A stretch of DNA of 64,000 nt, taken from positions 2,294,001 through 2,358,000 of the forward strand of contig NZ_UFXX01000001.1 of the NCBI RefSeq assembly GCF_900447535.1, read 5' to 3'. Both the position numbers and the translations under genes were made by a program. How positions within the stretch are numbered: the stretch's first letter is position 1; the number at the start of each line of letters is the position of its first letter. Positions 25,297-34,657 of the stretch are shown piece after piece. The notes below the pieces were generated by a model, which did not search any database, was not told where the DNA came from, and worked only from the letters and a program-made list of their open reading frames with translations. This DNA comes from Dermacoccus nishinomiyaensis. GTDB taxonomy: Bacteria; Actinomycetota; Actinomycetes; Actinomycetales; Dermatophilaceae.

Positions 25297-26148
25297 ATGA
25301 CCTCGCGCACGAGCCTCGCTGCCGGCACCCTCGCACTCTCCCTGCTGACCGGGTGCAGCGCCCTCACGACGCGCAGCGCCTCGAACCCCACCTCGAGTTC
25401 GACGACGAGCCCCGCCACCACGCCCGCGGCCCGGATGGCGCAGAGCGGCATCGCCGAGAAGGTCGGGTCGCAACCGCGCACGCAGTCGAAGGGCGGCGCG
25501 ATGGTCGTCGCCGTTACCAACGCCGTCATCCCCTCCGGGATCGTGACGGCGAGTGAGCGCGCCGTCTCCGCCGTGCGCGGCCTCGACCGTCACGCCTCTG
25601 CGAATCCGTTGCTCGTCGTCGTGCCGCGCGATGACGCCGACTTCAAGAAGTACACGGGCACCGAGCCGGGCAGCCAGCTCGCGAGCACGGTGACGCGCGG
25701 CGGCACGTTGCCGTTCGTCGTCGTCGCGCCGTGGACGGTGCGTCACGCGAACGACGTGACGGCCCGCGAGACACTCGCACACGAGGCGTTCCACGCCCTC
25801 ACGCTCGAGAAGCTGCGCGAGACGCGGCCGCTGTGGCTGCTCGAGGGGTGGGCCGAGTACGTCGGCCAGAAGCTCGTCCCGCAGGCGCCGCACAAGCGCA
25901 CCGACATCCGTCCGCATCTGCCGAGCGACGAGGAACTGCGCGGCGCGAACGCCGCCGAAGCGTACTACGTGGCGTTCACGTTCGCGCGTTTCCTGCGCGA
26001 GACGTACGGCAACGGCGCCGTCATGGCGTTCTACACCGACGCCGTCACGACGACGACCGACATCGAGACCCTCGCGCAGCGGCACTTCCACAAGGGCCTC
26101 ACCCAGCTGGAGACCGACTACGACGCCTGGTACCCCACGTTCCGCTGA
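25297..26148 (+). CDS. Lipoprotein with gluzincin-type metallopeptidase motif
   Basis: 283 residues. Signal peptide with lipobox LLTGC, lipidated Cys at 20, then a Ser/Thr/Ala-rich linker to ~60. The zinc motif HEAFH is at 162-166 and EGWAEYVG at 183-190 supplies the third ligand, as in peptidase-MA-like and DUF1570-like proteins. It should sit on the outer face of the membrane. The substrate is unknown. GGGGAGG precedes the ATG. It lies 18 bases before ppx, which has its own promoter-like hexamer. Confidence 0.75.
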
Positions 26149-26166
26149 GCCGGATACCCTGCGACC

Positions 26167-27090
26167 ATGCGCCTCGGAGTCATCGACGTCGGTTCCAACA
26201 CCGTGCACCTGCTCGTCGTCGATGCGCACCCCGGCGCCCAGCCGTTGCCCGCGATGTCGCACAAGCGCGTGCTGCGCCTGTCCGAACACGTCACCGCCGA
26301 CGGCTTCATCGACGCATCCGGTATCGCCGATCTGACGCAGTTCGTCGGCGAATGCGTGACGATCGCCGAAGACGCCGGCATCAGCGAACTCATGTCGTTC
26401 GTGACGTCCGCGGTGCGCGAGGCGCCCAACGGGCAGGCCGTCCTCGATCATGTGCGTGAGCACACCGGCCAGGAGCTGCGCGTGCTGACGGGCGAGGAGG
26501 AGGCGCGCGTGACGTTCCTCGCCGCGCGCCGCTGGTTCGGCTGGTCGAGCGGGCGCCTGTTCGGCATCGACATCGGCGGCGGCTCGCTCGAACTCGCGAC
26601 GGGTATCGACGAGACGCCCGACACCGCCGTCAGTCTGCCGCTGGGGGCCGGGCGCCTCACGCGTGAGCTGGCGGGCGATCCGCCGTCCGCGGAAGATCTG
26701 CGCGCCCTGCGCACGCGCGTGCGCGCCGAGATCGCCGGCGTCGCACGGGATCTGACGCGCTGGGGCACACCTGATCGCACCGTCGGCACGAGCAAGACGA
26801 TCCGTTCCCTCGCGCGCCTGACGGGGGCCGCGCCGTCGAGCGACGGCCCGTTCGCGCCGCGCTCGCTCGCCCGCGCAGGCCTCAGCGACCTCGTCCCGCG
26901 ACTCGCGGCGATGACGGCGACCGAACGCGCGCAGCTGCCCGGCGTCAGCGTCGAACGCAGCGCGCAGGTGCTCGCCGGTGCCGTCGTCATCGAGGCGACG
27001 ATGGATCTGTTCGACGTCGACTCCCTCGACGTGTGCCCCTGGGCGTTGCGCGAGGGGCTCATCCTGCGCCGATTGGACGCGCTGGCGTGA
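26167..27090 (+). CDS. ppx: Ppx/GppA exopolyphosphatase-family protein
   Basis: 307 residues, the short actinobacterial form. Hydrolyses polyphosphate or pppGpp. The actin-like ATPase motifs are intact: [14 protein letters not shown] at the N-terminus, [12 protein letters not shown] near 136-147 and [14 protein letters not shown] near 217. Mycobacterial Ppx1 (Rv0496) occupies the same place relative to proC. ATG at 26167 follows TACCCT (26155-26160) by six bases, so it is probably leaderless. Confidence 0.9.
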
Positions 27091-27893
27091 GCATCCGCGT
27101 CGGTCTGTCCACCGCGTCGTGCTACCCGTTGAGCACGGCGGCGGCCTTCCGCATCGCAGCCGAACTCGGCTACGACGGCGTCGAGGTCATGGTCTGGACC
27201 GAACCGGCGAGCCAGGACGCGCGGGCCCTGCGCGAGCTGTCCGAACGTCACGGCGTGCCGATCCTGTCGATCCACGCCCCGACGCTGTTGCTCACGCAAC
27301 GTGTCATGGGCAACGAGCCGTGGGGCAAGATCGACCGTTCCGTCGACCTCGCGCGCGACGTGGGAGCCGGCACGGTCGTCCTGCACCCGCCGTTCCGGTG
27401 GCAGAAGGAGTACGCGACGGGGTTCGTCGACGGCGTCGCGCAACGTGAGGCCCGCCACCCGGAGATCAAGCTCGCCGTCGAGAACATGTTCCCGTGGCGC
27501 GCTCGCGGACGCGAGGTGCAGGCGTACCTGCCCCACTGGGATCTGCGGCGCAACCACTACGCGCACACGACGCTCGACCTGTCGCACACGGCGACGTCCG
27601 GCAGCGACGCCATCGCCGTTGCCGAAGAACTCGGCGACCGCCTCAGCCACATCCACCTCGCCGACGGGCTCGGCTCCTACAAGGACGAGCACCTCGTTCC
27701 GGGGCGCGGCACGCAGCCGTGCGCGCAGATGCTCGAGATGCTCGCGCGTGACGAGTTCGGCGGCGACGTCGTCGTCGAGGTCGGCACGCGACGCCTGTCC
27801 GACGAAGACCGGCTCGTCGACCTCGCCGAGGCGCTCGCGTTCGCGCGGCTGCACCTCGCGATCGGGGCCGGACGCATCAGTTCGCCGTTCTGA
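27087..27893 (+). CDS. Sugar phosphate isomerase/epimerase-like protein
   Basis: 268 residues, an AP-endonuclease-2-like TIM barrel. [57 protein letters not shown] and VVEVGTRR carry the His/Glu/Asp ligands of the metal site. The mycobacterial counterpart is Rv0498, also next to ppx1 and proC. The substrate is unknown. The GTG at 27087 overlaps the ppx stop (GTGA), so it is translationally coupled. Confidence 0.85.
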
Positions 27894-27985
27894 CGAACCC
27901 GCCCCGTGCAGCCGCGAGACGGGGTGCCGACGCACGGATGGGCCACGTAGGCTGGGTCGAAACGTCGACGAAGGAGGTGGCGCCG

Positions 27986-28930
27986 ATGCCGAAGTACTCG
28001 TTCGGTCCGCGTCTGCCCGCAGCCACGTCGAAGGTCGTCTCGGCGGCGTCGCGTGGGCCGATCGCGCGCGCCGCGGCGAAGTCGCTCGTCGCCGGTGAGG
28101 GCATCGACGACGCCATCCGCGTCACCGACGAACTCACGAGCGCAGCAGCCGGCACTACCGCTGAAAGCCCCGACGAACATCCCCGTATCTCGTGGCGCCC
28201 GCTGCTCGTGCCGCCGGCGAGCACGGACGACCTGCTCACCGTCCAGGCCGACACGATCGGCGCAGTGAGCGCGCTCGCCGCGACCGGCGCGCCGTCACCG
28301 GATCTGACGATCGACGTCGGCACGTTCGGCGTCTTCGCCGATGACGTCTCGGGCGGCGTCCTCATCAACAGTCTGCGCGAGGTCGGGCAGGCCGCGCGCA
28401 ACGCGGGGGTGACGCTGACGCTCACCGTCACCGACCCCCTCTACATCCAGGCCGTCTACGTGCTCGGCGACGAACTGCGCCAGGATTTTCCGGAGACCGG
28501 CATCGTGCTGCCCACCCGCCTGCGCGGCGCGTCCGACGACCTGAGCGACCTCGCCACGAACGGGCGTCGCGTGCGTCTGACGACGGAACGCCTCGACGCC
28601 GCGCTCGGCATGACATCGGCGCGCGAGAGCGGCAACGCGTTCGTCGACATCACGAAGGCGCTGCTCGACGCGCAGGCCGTCACGGCTTTCGACACCGACG
28701 ACGCGCTGCTGCTCGACATCGCCGCCTCCCTCGTGCGCCGCCATGACGCGCAGGGCGCCGAGGTCGTCACCCCGCTCGGCGTCACGGCCCCGACCCACCA
28801 CGATGACGCCTTCGCGCGCCGCGTCGTCGTCCCGTACGGCCCGATGTGGTCGACATACGTCGCGAGCGCGCTCGCGGGGCGGCCGTCGTTGGCACTGACG
28901 CTGCCCAACCCCGTTCGACGCAGGAGATGA
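27986..28930 (+). CDS. Divergent proline-dehydrogenase homologue, probably not catalytic
   Basis: 314 residues. Ends resemble the monomeric actinobacterial PRODH: AKSLVAGEGIDDAIRVTDEL (30-49) near the N-terminus and VVVPYGPMWSTYVASAL near the C-terminus. The middle does not: the family VRLCKGAY block reads VRLTTERLDA, the KLS strand reads TIDVGTFGV, and the YGI-RR substrate-binding arginines are replaced by VTAPTHHDDA. AAGGAGG precedes the ATG. It ends one base before proC starts, so the two are co-expressed. Likely a regulatory or structural relic of proline metabolism; identification is moderate. Confidence 0.55.
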   Translation: MPKYSFGPRLPAATSKVVSAASRGPIARAAAKSLVAGEGIDDAIRVTDELTSAAAGTTAESPDEHPRISWRPLLVPPASTDDLLTVQADTIGAVSALAATGAPSPDLTIDVGTFGVFADDVSGGVLINSLREVGQAARNAGVTLTLTVTDPLYIQAVYVLGDELRQDFPETGIVLPTRLRGASDDLSDLATNGRRVRLTTERLDAALGMTSARESGNAFVDITKALLDAQAVTAFDTDDALLLDIAASLVRRHDAQGAEVVTPLGVTAPTHHDDAFARRVVVPYGPMWSTYVASALAGRPSLALTLPNPVRRRR

Positions 28931-28931
28931 C

Positions 28932-29741
28932 ATGACGAAGTCCGCCCGCCGCATCGCGTTCATCGGCACCGGCAACATGAACGAGGCCGTCATGGCCGGC
29001 GCTCTCGCAGGCGGTTTCGACGCGGATGACGTCGTCGCCACGTCGCGTCGCGAGGAGCGTGGCGCGCAGTTGCGCGAGAAGTACGGCGTCGCGACGATGA
29101 CGTCGAACCCCGACGCCGTCGCGAGCGCCGAGACGGTCGTGCTCGGCGTGAAGCCGTACCAGCTCGACGACGTGCTCGAGGAGATCGGCCCGCATCTCGC
29201 GGACGGCGCCGTCGTCGTCAGCCTCGCCGTGGGGCGATCGACCATCTCGCTCGAGGAGCACCTGCCCGACGGCGCCGCGGTCGTCCGCGTCATGCCGAAC
29301 ACTCCCGCGATGGTCGGGGCGGGCATGCACGCGGTGACGCCCGGCGCACACTGCGACGACGACCAACTGGCGCGCGCGAAGACGCTCCTCGCCGCGTCGG
29401 GCGACGTCATCACGGTCGCCGAGAAGGACCACGACGCCGTGACGGCGGTCTCCGGCAGCGGCCCGGCGTACCTGTTCTACCTCGCCGATGCGATGATCGA
29501 GGCGGGCGTCCTGCTCGGCCTGCAGCGCGATGTCGCGCACCGTCTCGCCGTTCAGACGATCGTCGGCGCGGGCACGATGCTCGCGGAGTCGGGGGAGTCG
29601 CCCGTCCAGCTGCGCGAGAAGGTCTCGAGCCCCGGCGGGACCACGATCACGGCGCTCGCCGAACTCGACCAGCGGGCCGTGCGCGCGGCGATGGTGGCGG
29701 CGATGAAGGCCTGCCACGACAAGTCCGCGTCGATGGGTTGA
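28932..29741 (+). CDS. proC: Pyrroline-5-carboxylate reductase
   Basis: 269 residues. Reduces pyrroline-5-carboxylate to proline with NAD(P)H. Rossmann motif AFIGTGNMNEAVMAG at 9-23, then VLGVKPYQL, RVMPNTPAMVGAG, TAVSGSGPAYLFY (about 172-184) and the C-terminal SPGGTTITAL block that binds substrate. The ribosome site AGGAGATGAC overlaps the stop of the upstream gene. Confidence 0.97.
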   Translation: MTKSARRIAFIGTGNMNEAVMAGALAGGFDADDVVATSRREERGAQLREKYGVATMTSNPDAVASAETVVLGVKPYQLDDVLEEIGPHLADGAVVVSLAVGRSTISLEEHLPDGAAVVRVMPNTPAMVGAGMHAVTPGAHCDDDQLARAKTLLAASGDVITVAEKDHDAVTAVSGSGPAYLFYLADAMIEAGVLLGLQRDVAHRLAVQTIVGAGTMLAESGESPVQLREKVSSPGGTTITALAELDQRAVRAAMVAAMKACHDKSASMG

Positions 29742-30006
29742 GCTCGTAGGGCTCGATCGGCGGGAAGAACCAGCAGGGAAGAATCAACACGGCTGAATCA
29801 GCGGGGCGTGTCGTTCGTGCGACGCTTCGGCGCTTCCTCGACTCGCTTCCGTCCGCCCCTCGATCGCTCGTTCACCCGATGTTCACCTATCCAAGAACGT
29901 TGACGGGCAAGCAGATTGCGCGCCTGATCGCGGCCGCTGCTCCCGGCATCCGGCGCACGGCACCCCCAGCGCCCATCGGCTCAGCCAAACGTGGTTCGAT
30001 ATGCGC

Positions 30007-30564
30007 ATGACTGCGTTGACTGTACGAACCCTTGGCGAAGACGACTGGCAGATCTACCGCGACGTTCGCCTGAGCGCTCTCGAGGAGTCGCCGGAGGCCT
30101 TCGCGGCGTCGTCGTCCGCCGAGAAGCAGCTCGACGAGAGCGCGTGGCGTCGACGCATGGCGCGTGCGCGCCGCATCCTCGCGACCGACGAGAACGGCGA
30201 CAAGGTCGGCGTCGTCTCGCTGCGCAGCGATGTGCGTGACGACGAGGAGTCGCCGTACGGCGAGCTGTTCGGCCTGTGGGTCACGCCCGACGCGCGTGGC
30301 ACGGGCGTCGCCGTCGCGCTGCTCGAAGCTGTTCTCGAGCAGGCGCGCAAGGAGAGCCTGGGCGCCGTCATCTACTGGGTCGGCACCGACAACGCGCGTG
30401 GTGTGGCGTTCGCGTCGAGCCGCGGTTTCCTGCCGACCGAGCACCGTCGTCCGATGAACCCGAACTCGTCCGACACCGAGTCCGAGGAAGAGGCTGCGTT
30501 CGTCTACCCGGTCGGTGCCGACGAGACCTCCATCCCGAGCGACGTCCTCGACGCGCGTCACTGA
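30007..30564 (+). CDS. GNAT acetyltransferase paired with acuC
   Basis: 185 residues. The acetyl-CoA loop is LWVTPDARGTGVAVALLEAV (about 90-109), preceded by the beta-4 strand ELFG and followed by VIYWVGTDNARGVAFASSRGF. The acceptor is unknown. It is four bases before the deacetylase gene, an arrangement reminiscent of the AcuA-AcuC acetylation switch of Bacillus acetyl-CoA synthetase, though the AcuB CBS protein is missing. An ATG six bases earlier (30001) is also possible. Confidence 0.8.
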   Translation: MTALTVRTLGEDDWQIYRDVRLSALEESPEAFAASSSAEKQLDESAWRRRMARARRILATDENGDKVGVVSLRSDVRDDEESPYGELFGLWVTPDARGTGVAVALLEAVLEQARKESLGAVIYWVGTDNARGVAFASSRGFLPTEHRRPMNPNSSDTESEEEAAFVYPVGADETSIPSDVLDARH

Positions 30565-30568
30565 CGTC

Positions 30569-31765
30569 ATGCCCCACCCGACCCTCGTCATCTGGGACGC
30601 CGCGCTGACGCGGTACGACTTCGGTGAGGGTCACCCGATGAACCCTCTGCGGCTCGCGCTGACTGCGCGCCTCGCGGAGGGTCTCGGCGTTCTGGGGCAT
30701 GTCGACGTCGAGGCGCCGCGCCTGCCCGACGGAAGCGACGAGTTTCTCCTCAGCGTCCACTCGCGCGCTTACGTCGACGCTGTCGAGGCCGCATCGGCGA
30801 ACCCGGCGGACGCCGATACGTCGTTCGGTCTGGGCACGGAGGACGACCCGGCGTTCGTCGGCATGCACGACGTCTCCGCGCTCATCGCGGCCGGTACGCT
30901 GCGCGCCGTCCAGGCCGTGCACACCGGTGAGTACGAGCACGCGGTCAACTTCACCGGCGGCCTGCACCACGCGATGCCCGACGCGGCGAGCGGTTTCTGC
31001 ATCTACAACGACGCGGCGATCGGCATCCAGTGGTTGCTCGATCAGGGCGTCGAGCGCGTCGCGTACGTCGACATCGACGTCCACCACGGCGACGGCGTCG
31101 AGAAGACGTTCTGGAACGACCCGCGCGTGCTGACCATCTCGATCCACGAGTCGGGCACCGTGCTGTTCCCCGGCACCGGCTTCGCCCGCGACTGCGGCGG
31201 GCCCGAGGCCGAGGGCATGGCCGTCAACGTGTCGCTGCCGCCCGGCACGGGCGACGCCGAGTGGCTGCGCGCGCTGCACGCCGTCGTCCACCCTGTCGTG
31301 ACGGCCTTCGCGCCGCAGGTGCTCGTCACCCAGCACGGTTGCGACTCGCACTACTCCGACCCGCTCGCGCACATGGTGCTGACGGTCGACGCGCAGAAGA
31401 TGGCGCATCAGTCGCTGCACGAGCTCGCGCACGACGTGTGCGACGGGCGCTGGGTCGCGCTCGGCGGCGGCGGGTACGAGCTCGTCGACGTCGTCCCGCG
31501 CTCGTGGACGCACCTGACGGCCATCGCCGCCGATCACCCGATCCCGCTCGAGACGCCGACGCCGGACGAGTGGCGCCGCCACGTCGAGGCCATCACGGGG
31601 CGCACGGCGCCGACGAAGATGGGTGACGGTGTCGCCGAGAACGACGACGTATGGTTCCAGTCGTGGGCCTCCGGCATGCATCCCGAGTCGCAGGTCGACC
31701 AGGCCGTCATGGCGACACGTGAAGCCGTCTTCCCGCATCATGGCCTCGACGTCTGGTTCGACTGA
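30569..31765 (+). CDS. acuC: AcuC-type acetoin-utilisation / histone deacetylase family protein
   Basis: 398 residues. Zinc-dependent lysine deacetylase fold. The active site is visible: NFTGGLHHAMPDAASGFC (His-His charge relay), YVDIDVHHGDGVE (zinc Asp and His), STHESG-like ISIHESGTVLFPGTG, and VTQHGCDSHYSDPLAHM (second zinc Asp). GGGGYELVDVVPRSW near the C-terminus holds the catalytic Tyr. In Bacillus AcuC reactivates acetyl-CoA synthetase. It follows a GNAT acetyltransferase by four bases. Confidence 0.9.
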   Translation: MPHPTLVIWDAALTRYDFGEGHPMNPLRLALTARLAEGLGVLGHVDVEAPRLPDGSDEFLLSVHSRAYVDAVEAASANPADADTSFGLGTEDDPAFVGMHDVSALIAAGTLRAVQAVHTGEYEHAVNFTGGLHHAMPDAASGFCIYNDAAIGIQWLLDQGVERVAYVDIDVHHGDGVEKTFWNDPRVLTISIHESGTVLFPGTGFARDCGGPEAEGMAVNVSLPPGTGDAEWLRALHAVVHPVVTAFAPQVLVTQHGCDSHYSDPLAHMVLTVDAQKMAHQSLHELAHDVCDGRWVALGGGGYELVDVVPRSWTHLTAIAADHPIPLETPTPDEWRRHVEAITGRTAPTKMGDGVAENDDVWFQSWASGMHPESQVDQAVMATREAVFPHHGLDVWFD

Positions 31766-32001
31766 CGTCCACCTTGCCCGGCAGTGACGACCCGTGGGCG
31801 ATGGGCGCGAGCGCCACGACGGGACGTCGAAGCACTCGCCGGTGAACGGCGCGTCACCCCCACGAGTCGCGCAGCAAAACAGCAGACGATAGGATGGCTC
31901 AGATATTCCCGTGGCCGACCCACCTCGCGGTGGGGCAGGAACGCACCGGCGAATGTCGGCACGGGCATCGCCAAGGACAACAGGTAAGGAACGGTTCACT
32001 C

Positions 32002-32100
32002 ATGGGCTCCGTCATCAAGAAGCGCCGCAAGCGCATGGCCAAGAAGAAGCACCGCAAGCTGCTTCGCAAGACGCGTCACCAGCGTCGCAACAAGAAGTGA
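32002..32100 (+). CDS. Ribosomal protein bS22 (AURKAIP1/COX24-domain peptide)
   Basis: 32 residues, nearly all Lys/Arg: MGSVIKKRRKRMAKKKHRK then LLRKTRHQRRNKK. This matches the tiny actinobacterial 30S protein bS22 seen in mycobacterial ribosome structures. The message should be very abundant; AAGGAACGG precedes the ATG and a hairpin terminator follows. In mycobacteria this gene lies a little downstream of proC, next to a BldC-type regulator that is missing here. Confidence 0.92.
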   Translation: MGSVIKKRRKRMAKKKHRKLLRKTRHQRRNKK

Positions 32101-32121
32101 CCTGATCACTCTTGACGCTCC

Positions 32122-32150
32122 AGGTCCCTGCCGCCCCGCGGCAGGGGCCT
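32122..32150 (+). terminator. bS22 terminator
   Basis: AGGTCCCTGCCG and CGGCAGGGGCCT form a 12-bp stem (one G-U) with loop CCCCG, 22 bases past the bS22 stop, followed by GTT. Confidence 0.7.
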
Positions 32151-32185
32151 GTTGCATGCTCGGGGCATGCTCCTAGGCTGATGCG

Positions 32186-32488
32186 ATGAACGTCTCCCCG
32201 CTGCGACGCGCTCTCGGGCGCACCCCCGATGATGCTGTGAGAAGAATCACCCTCATCACCAAGCCCGGCTGCCACCTGTGCGACGACGCGCGCGCCGTCG
32301 TCGAGAAGGTCGCCGCCGAGACGGGCGCCGAGGTGGAGGAGATCAACATGCTCGAGCAGCCCGATCTCGTCGCGAAGTATGCCGAGCAGATCCCCGTCAC
32401 GCTGGTCGACGGCAAGCAGCACGACTACTGGCGCGTCGACGAGGATCGGCTGCGCCGCGCCGTCACGGGCGGGCGTCGGCGGAGGTAG
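32186..32488 (+). CDS. Glutaredoxin-family protein
   Basis: 100 residues. Thioredoxin fold with the redox motif CHLC (29-32) after the strand RITLITKPG and the cis-proline region EQIPVTLVDGKQ. Members near hemA in actinobacteria are annotated as glutaredoxin-like (DUF836). The last residues are all arginine. ATG at 32186 follows TAGGCT (32174-32179) by six bases, so leaderless translation is likely. Confidence 0.85.
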   Translation: MNVSPLRRALGRTPDDAVRRITLITKPGCHLCDDARAVVEKVAAETGAEVEEINMLEQPDLVAKYAEQIPVTLVDGKQHDYWRVDEDRLRRAVTGGRRRR

Positions 32489-32562
32489 GGACCAAGGTCC
32501 CGTCGCGTCGAAATGGCCCTCATTCCGCGTCATCACGCGGACGTGAACGACGTCACGCCACT

Positions 32563-32580
32563 TTGTGCCTCGGTGCACAA
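32563..32580 (+). promoter_or_regulatory. Rex operator upstream of rex-hemACDB
   Basis: TTGTGCCTCGGTGCACAA: six-base arms TTGTGC and GCACAA are perfect inverted repeats around a six-base spacer, the layout of the actinobacterial ROP (TTGTGAN6TCACAA-like). It lies 104 bases before the rex GTG. NADH-free, NAD-bound Rex would repress here, tying heme synthesis to the NADH/NAD ratio, as known for rex-hemACD in Streptomyces. Confidence 0.8.
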
Positions 32581-32684
32581 GGTCTAAGCTCGGGGGGTCC
32601 CGCGAACGCCTGTGCGGGCGTTTGGTATACGCGCCCCGCACCGCGAAGTGAGCGCGTGAGCCCCGAGGAAAGGCCGTAGCTGCC

Positions 32685-33359
32685 GTGAGCACCGAGCACG
32701 TAGAGCGCCGGGAGATTCCCGACGCCACCGTGAATCGGCTACCGGTGTATCTACGCGTGCTCAACGAGCGCGCCGCGGTGGGGCAGGAGCGAATCTCCTC
32801 CGAGGCGCTCGCCGAGCAGGCCGGGGTCTCCTCCGCCAAGCTGCGCAAGGATCTGTCGGCCCTCGGCTCGTACGGCGTGCGCGGTGTCGGCTACGACATC
32901 GTCACCCTCGCCGACCACGTCGCCGGCGCTCTTGGCCTCGAGCGCGAGTGGTCCGTCGCCATCGTCGGCATGGGCAACCTCGGGCGTGCGCTCGCGACGT
33001 ACGGCGGCATCGGCGTCAAGGGCTTCGACATCAAGTGGCTCATCGACGACGACCCGCGCGTCGTCGGCACGGACGTCGGCGGCCGCGTCATCGTCCCGTT
33101 CGAGGCGCTGCGACCCGAGCCGAGGGAGGGCGTCATCGGCATCATCGCGACGCCCGCCACCGCGGCGCAGCAGGTCGCCGACCGCCTCGTCGTCGCCGGT
33201 GTGCGCAGCATCCTCAACTTCGCCCCCACCGTCCTGACCGTGCCCGCCGACGTGCAGGTGCGCGGCGTCGACATGGCGGGCGAACTCCAGATCCTCGCGT
33301 TCCGTGAGCAGCACTCACGCCTCGCCCGCTCTCGCACCACGAAGGAGCTCCTGGCATGA
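32685..33359 (+). CDS. rex: Redox-sensing transcriptional repressor Rex
   Basis: 224 residues. Winged-helix DNA-binding domain at ~15-85 (ISSEALAEQAGVSSAKLRKDLS is the helix-turn-helix region) and a Rossmann domain binding NADH (VAIVGMGNLGRAL, 91-103), with the domain-swapped C-terminal helix. GTG start at 32685 has GAGGAAAGG upstream. Its stop overlaps the hemA ATG (ATGA), so Rex is the first gene of the heme operon and autoregulated through the operator described at 32563. Confidence 0.96.
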   Translation: MSTEHVERREIPDATVNRLPVYLRVLNERAAVGQERISSEALAEQAGVSSAKLRKDLSALGSYGVRGVGYDIVTLADHVAGALGLEREWSVAIVGMGNLGRALATYGGIGVKGFDIKWLIDDDPRVVGTDVGGRVIVPFEALRPEPREGVIGIIATPATAAQQVADRLVVAGVRSILNFAPTVLTVPADVQVRGVDMAGELQILAFREQHSRLARSRTTKELLA

Positions 33360-34657
33360 GCGTCATCGTCCTCGGCCTGTCCCACCGCTCGGCGCCACTC
33401 GCCGTGCTGGAGCGCGCCTCTCTCGACCCCGCAGGTCAGCAGGCGCTGCTCGAGCGGCTGCTCACGGGGGAGAACGTCGACGAGCCGATCGTGCTGTCGA
33501 CGTGCAACCGCGTCGAGGTGTACGCCGATGCGACGACGTTCCACGGCGCCGTCACCGAGATCGGTGAGGCGCTCGCTGCCGCGACGGGTGTCGGCCTCGG
33601 CGAGCTGCGTGAACACCTCTATGTCCACTTCGACGAACGCGCCGTCGCGCACCTGTTCAACGTCGCCGCCGGCCTCGACTCACTCGCGGTGGGGGAGAGC
33701 CAGATCCTCGCCCAGCTGCGCGAGAGCCTGCGCGAGGGGCAGCGCTCCGGGCGCATCGGCCCCGTCATGTCGCGGCTCGTGCAGCAGGCGCTGCGCGTCG
33801 GCAAGCGCGTGCACTCCGAGACGGGCATCGACACCGTCAGCCGCTCCCTCGTCGAGCGCGCCCTCGACCTGTCGGGCAACATGCTCGGCGACCTGACGGG
33901 TGTGCGCGCCGTCGTCGTCGGGGCGGGCGCCATGAGCTCCCTCGCCACCCACACGCTCGTGCGTCACGGTCTTGGCGGGGTGACGGTCGTCAACCGCACG
34001 TTCGACGCCGCCCGCCGCCTCGCCGACGCCGCCGGCTGCGCCGCGCGCCCCATCGACGAACTGCCCGACGCCCTCGCCGCCGCCGACCTCGTCGTGTCGT
34101 GCACCGGCGCTGTCGGCCACGTCATCGACGCGACGCTCGCGGCTCGCGCGAATCCTGAAGGGCGCCCCCAGGTCTACGTCGACCTCGCGCTGCCGCGCGA
34201 CGTCGCCGACGAGGTCTCCTGCGTGCGCGGCGTCGCCGTGCTCGGCCTCGGCGACCTCGGCCCGCAGGTCGAGGGCGAGCCCGGCGCGGAGGCGGAGATC
34301 AAGGCCGTCCAGGACCTCGTGACGAGCGAGGTCGCCGCCTACGTCGTCGCGCGCCGCGCCGAGCGCGTCGCCCCGACCGTCGCGGCGCTGCGCGCCAACG
34401 CCGCCGACATCGTCGCCGCCGAGTTGAGCCGCCTCGACAGCCGCGTCGACCTCGACGAGACGACTCGCGCGCAGGTGCAGCTGACGGTGCACCGCGTCGT
34501 CGAGAAACTCCTGCACACGCCCACGGTGCGGGTGAAAGAACTTGCCAGCCAGGGTGGTGCTGTCGGTGAGAGTGATTACGCCGCAGTGCTCTCCGCCCTC
34601 TTCGACCTCGACCCCGCGCAGACGCGCGTCGTCACGGTTCCCCCGGAGATGCCATGA
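33356..34657 (+). CDS. hemA: Glutamyl-tRNA reductase
   Basis: 433 residues. Makes glutamate-1-semialdehyde from Glu-tRNA with NADPH, the committed step of C5-pathway heme synthesis. GLSHRSAPL opens the protein, the catalytic Cys50 is in LSTCNRVE, GESQILAQLRE is conserved, and VVVGAGAMSSLATHTL is the nucleotide site. A C-terminal dimerisation helix follows. Overlaps rex and hemC by four bases each. Confidence 0.97.
   Translation: MSVIVLGLSHRSAPLAVLERASLDPAGQQALLERLLTGENVDEPIVLSTCNRVEVYADATTFHGAVTEIGEALAAATGVGLGELREHLYVHFDERAVAHLFNVAAGLDSLAVGESQILAQLRESLREGQRSGRIGPVMSRLVQQALRVGKRVHSETGIDTVSRSLVERALDLSGNMLGDLTGVRAVVVGAGAMSSLATHTLVRHGLGGVTVVNRTFDAARRLADAAGCAARPIDELPDALAAADLVVSCTGAVGHVIDATLAARANPEGRPQVYVDLALPRDVADEVSCVRGVAVLGLGDLGPQVEGEPGAEAEIKAVQDLVTSEVAAYVVARRAERVAPTVAALRANAADIVAAELSRLDSRVDLDETTRAQVQLTVHRVVEKLLHTPTVRVKELASQGGAVGESDYAAVLSALFDLDPAQTRVVTVPPEMP

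Noticed and set aside
29879-30010. 43-codon frame MFTYPRTLTGKQIARLI... between proC and the GNAT gene
   Set aside because: Has a peptide-like look but no ribosome site, no -10 hexamer at the right distance and no family I recognise. Otherwise the 265-base spacer is empty.
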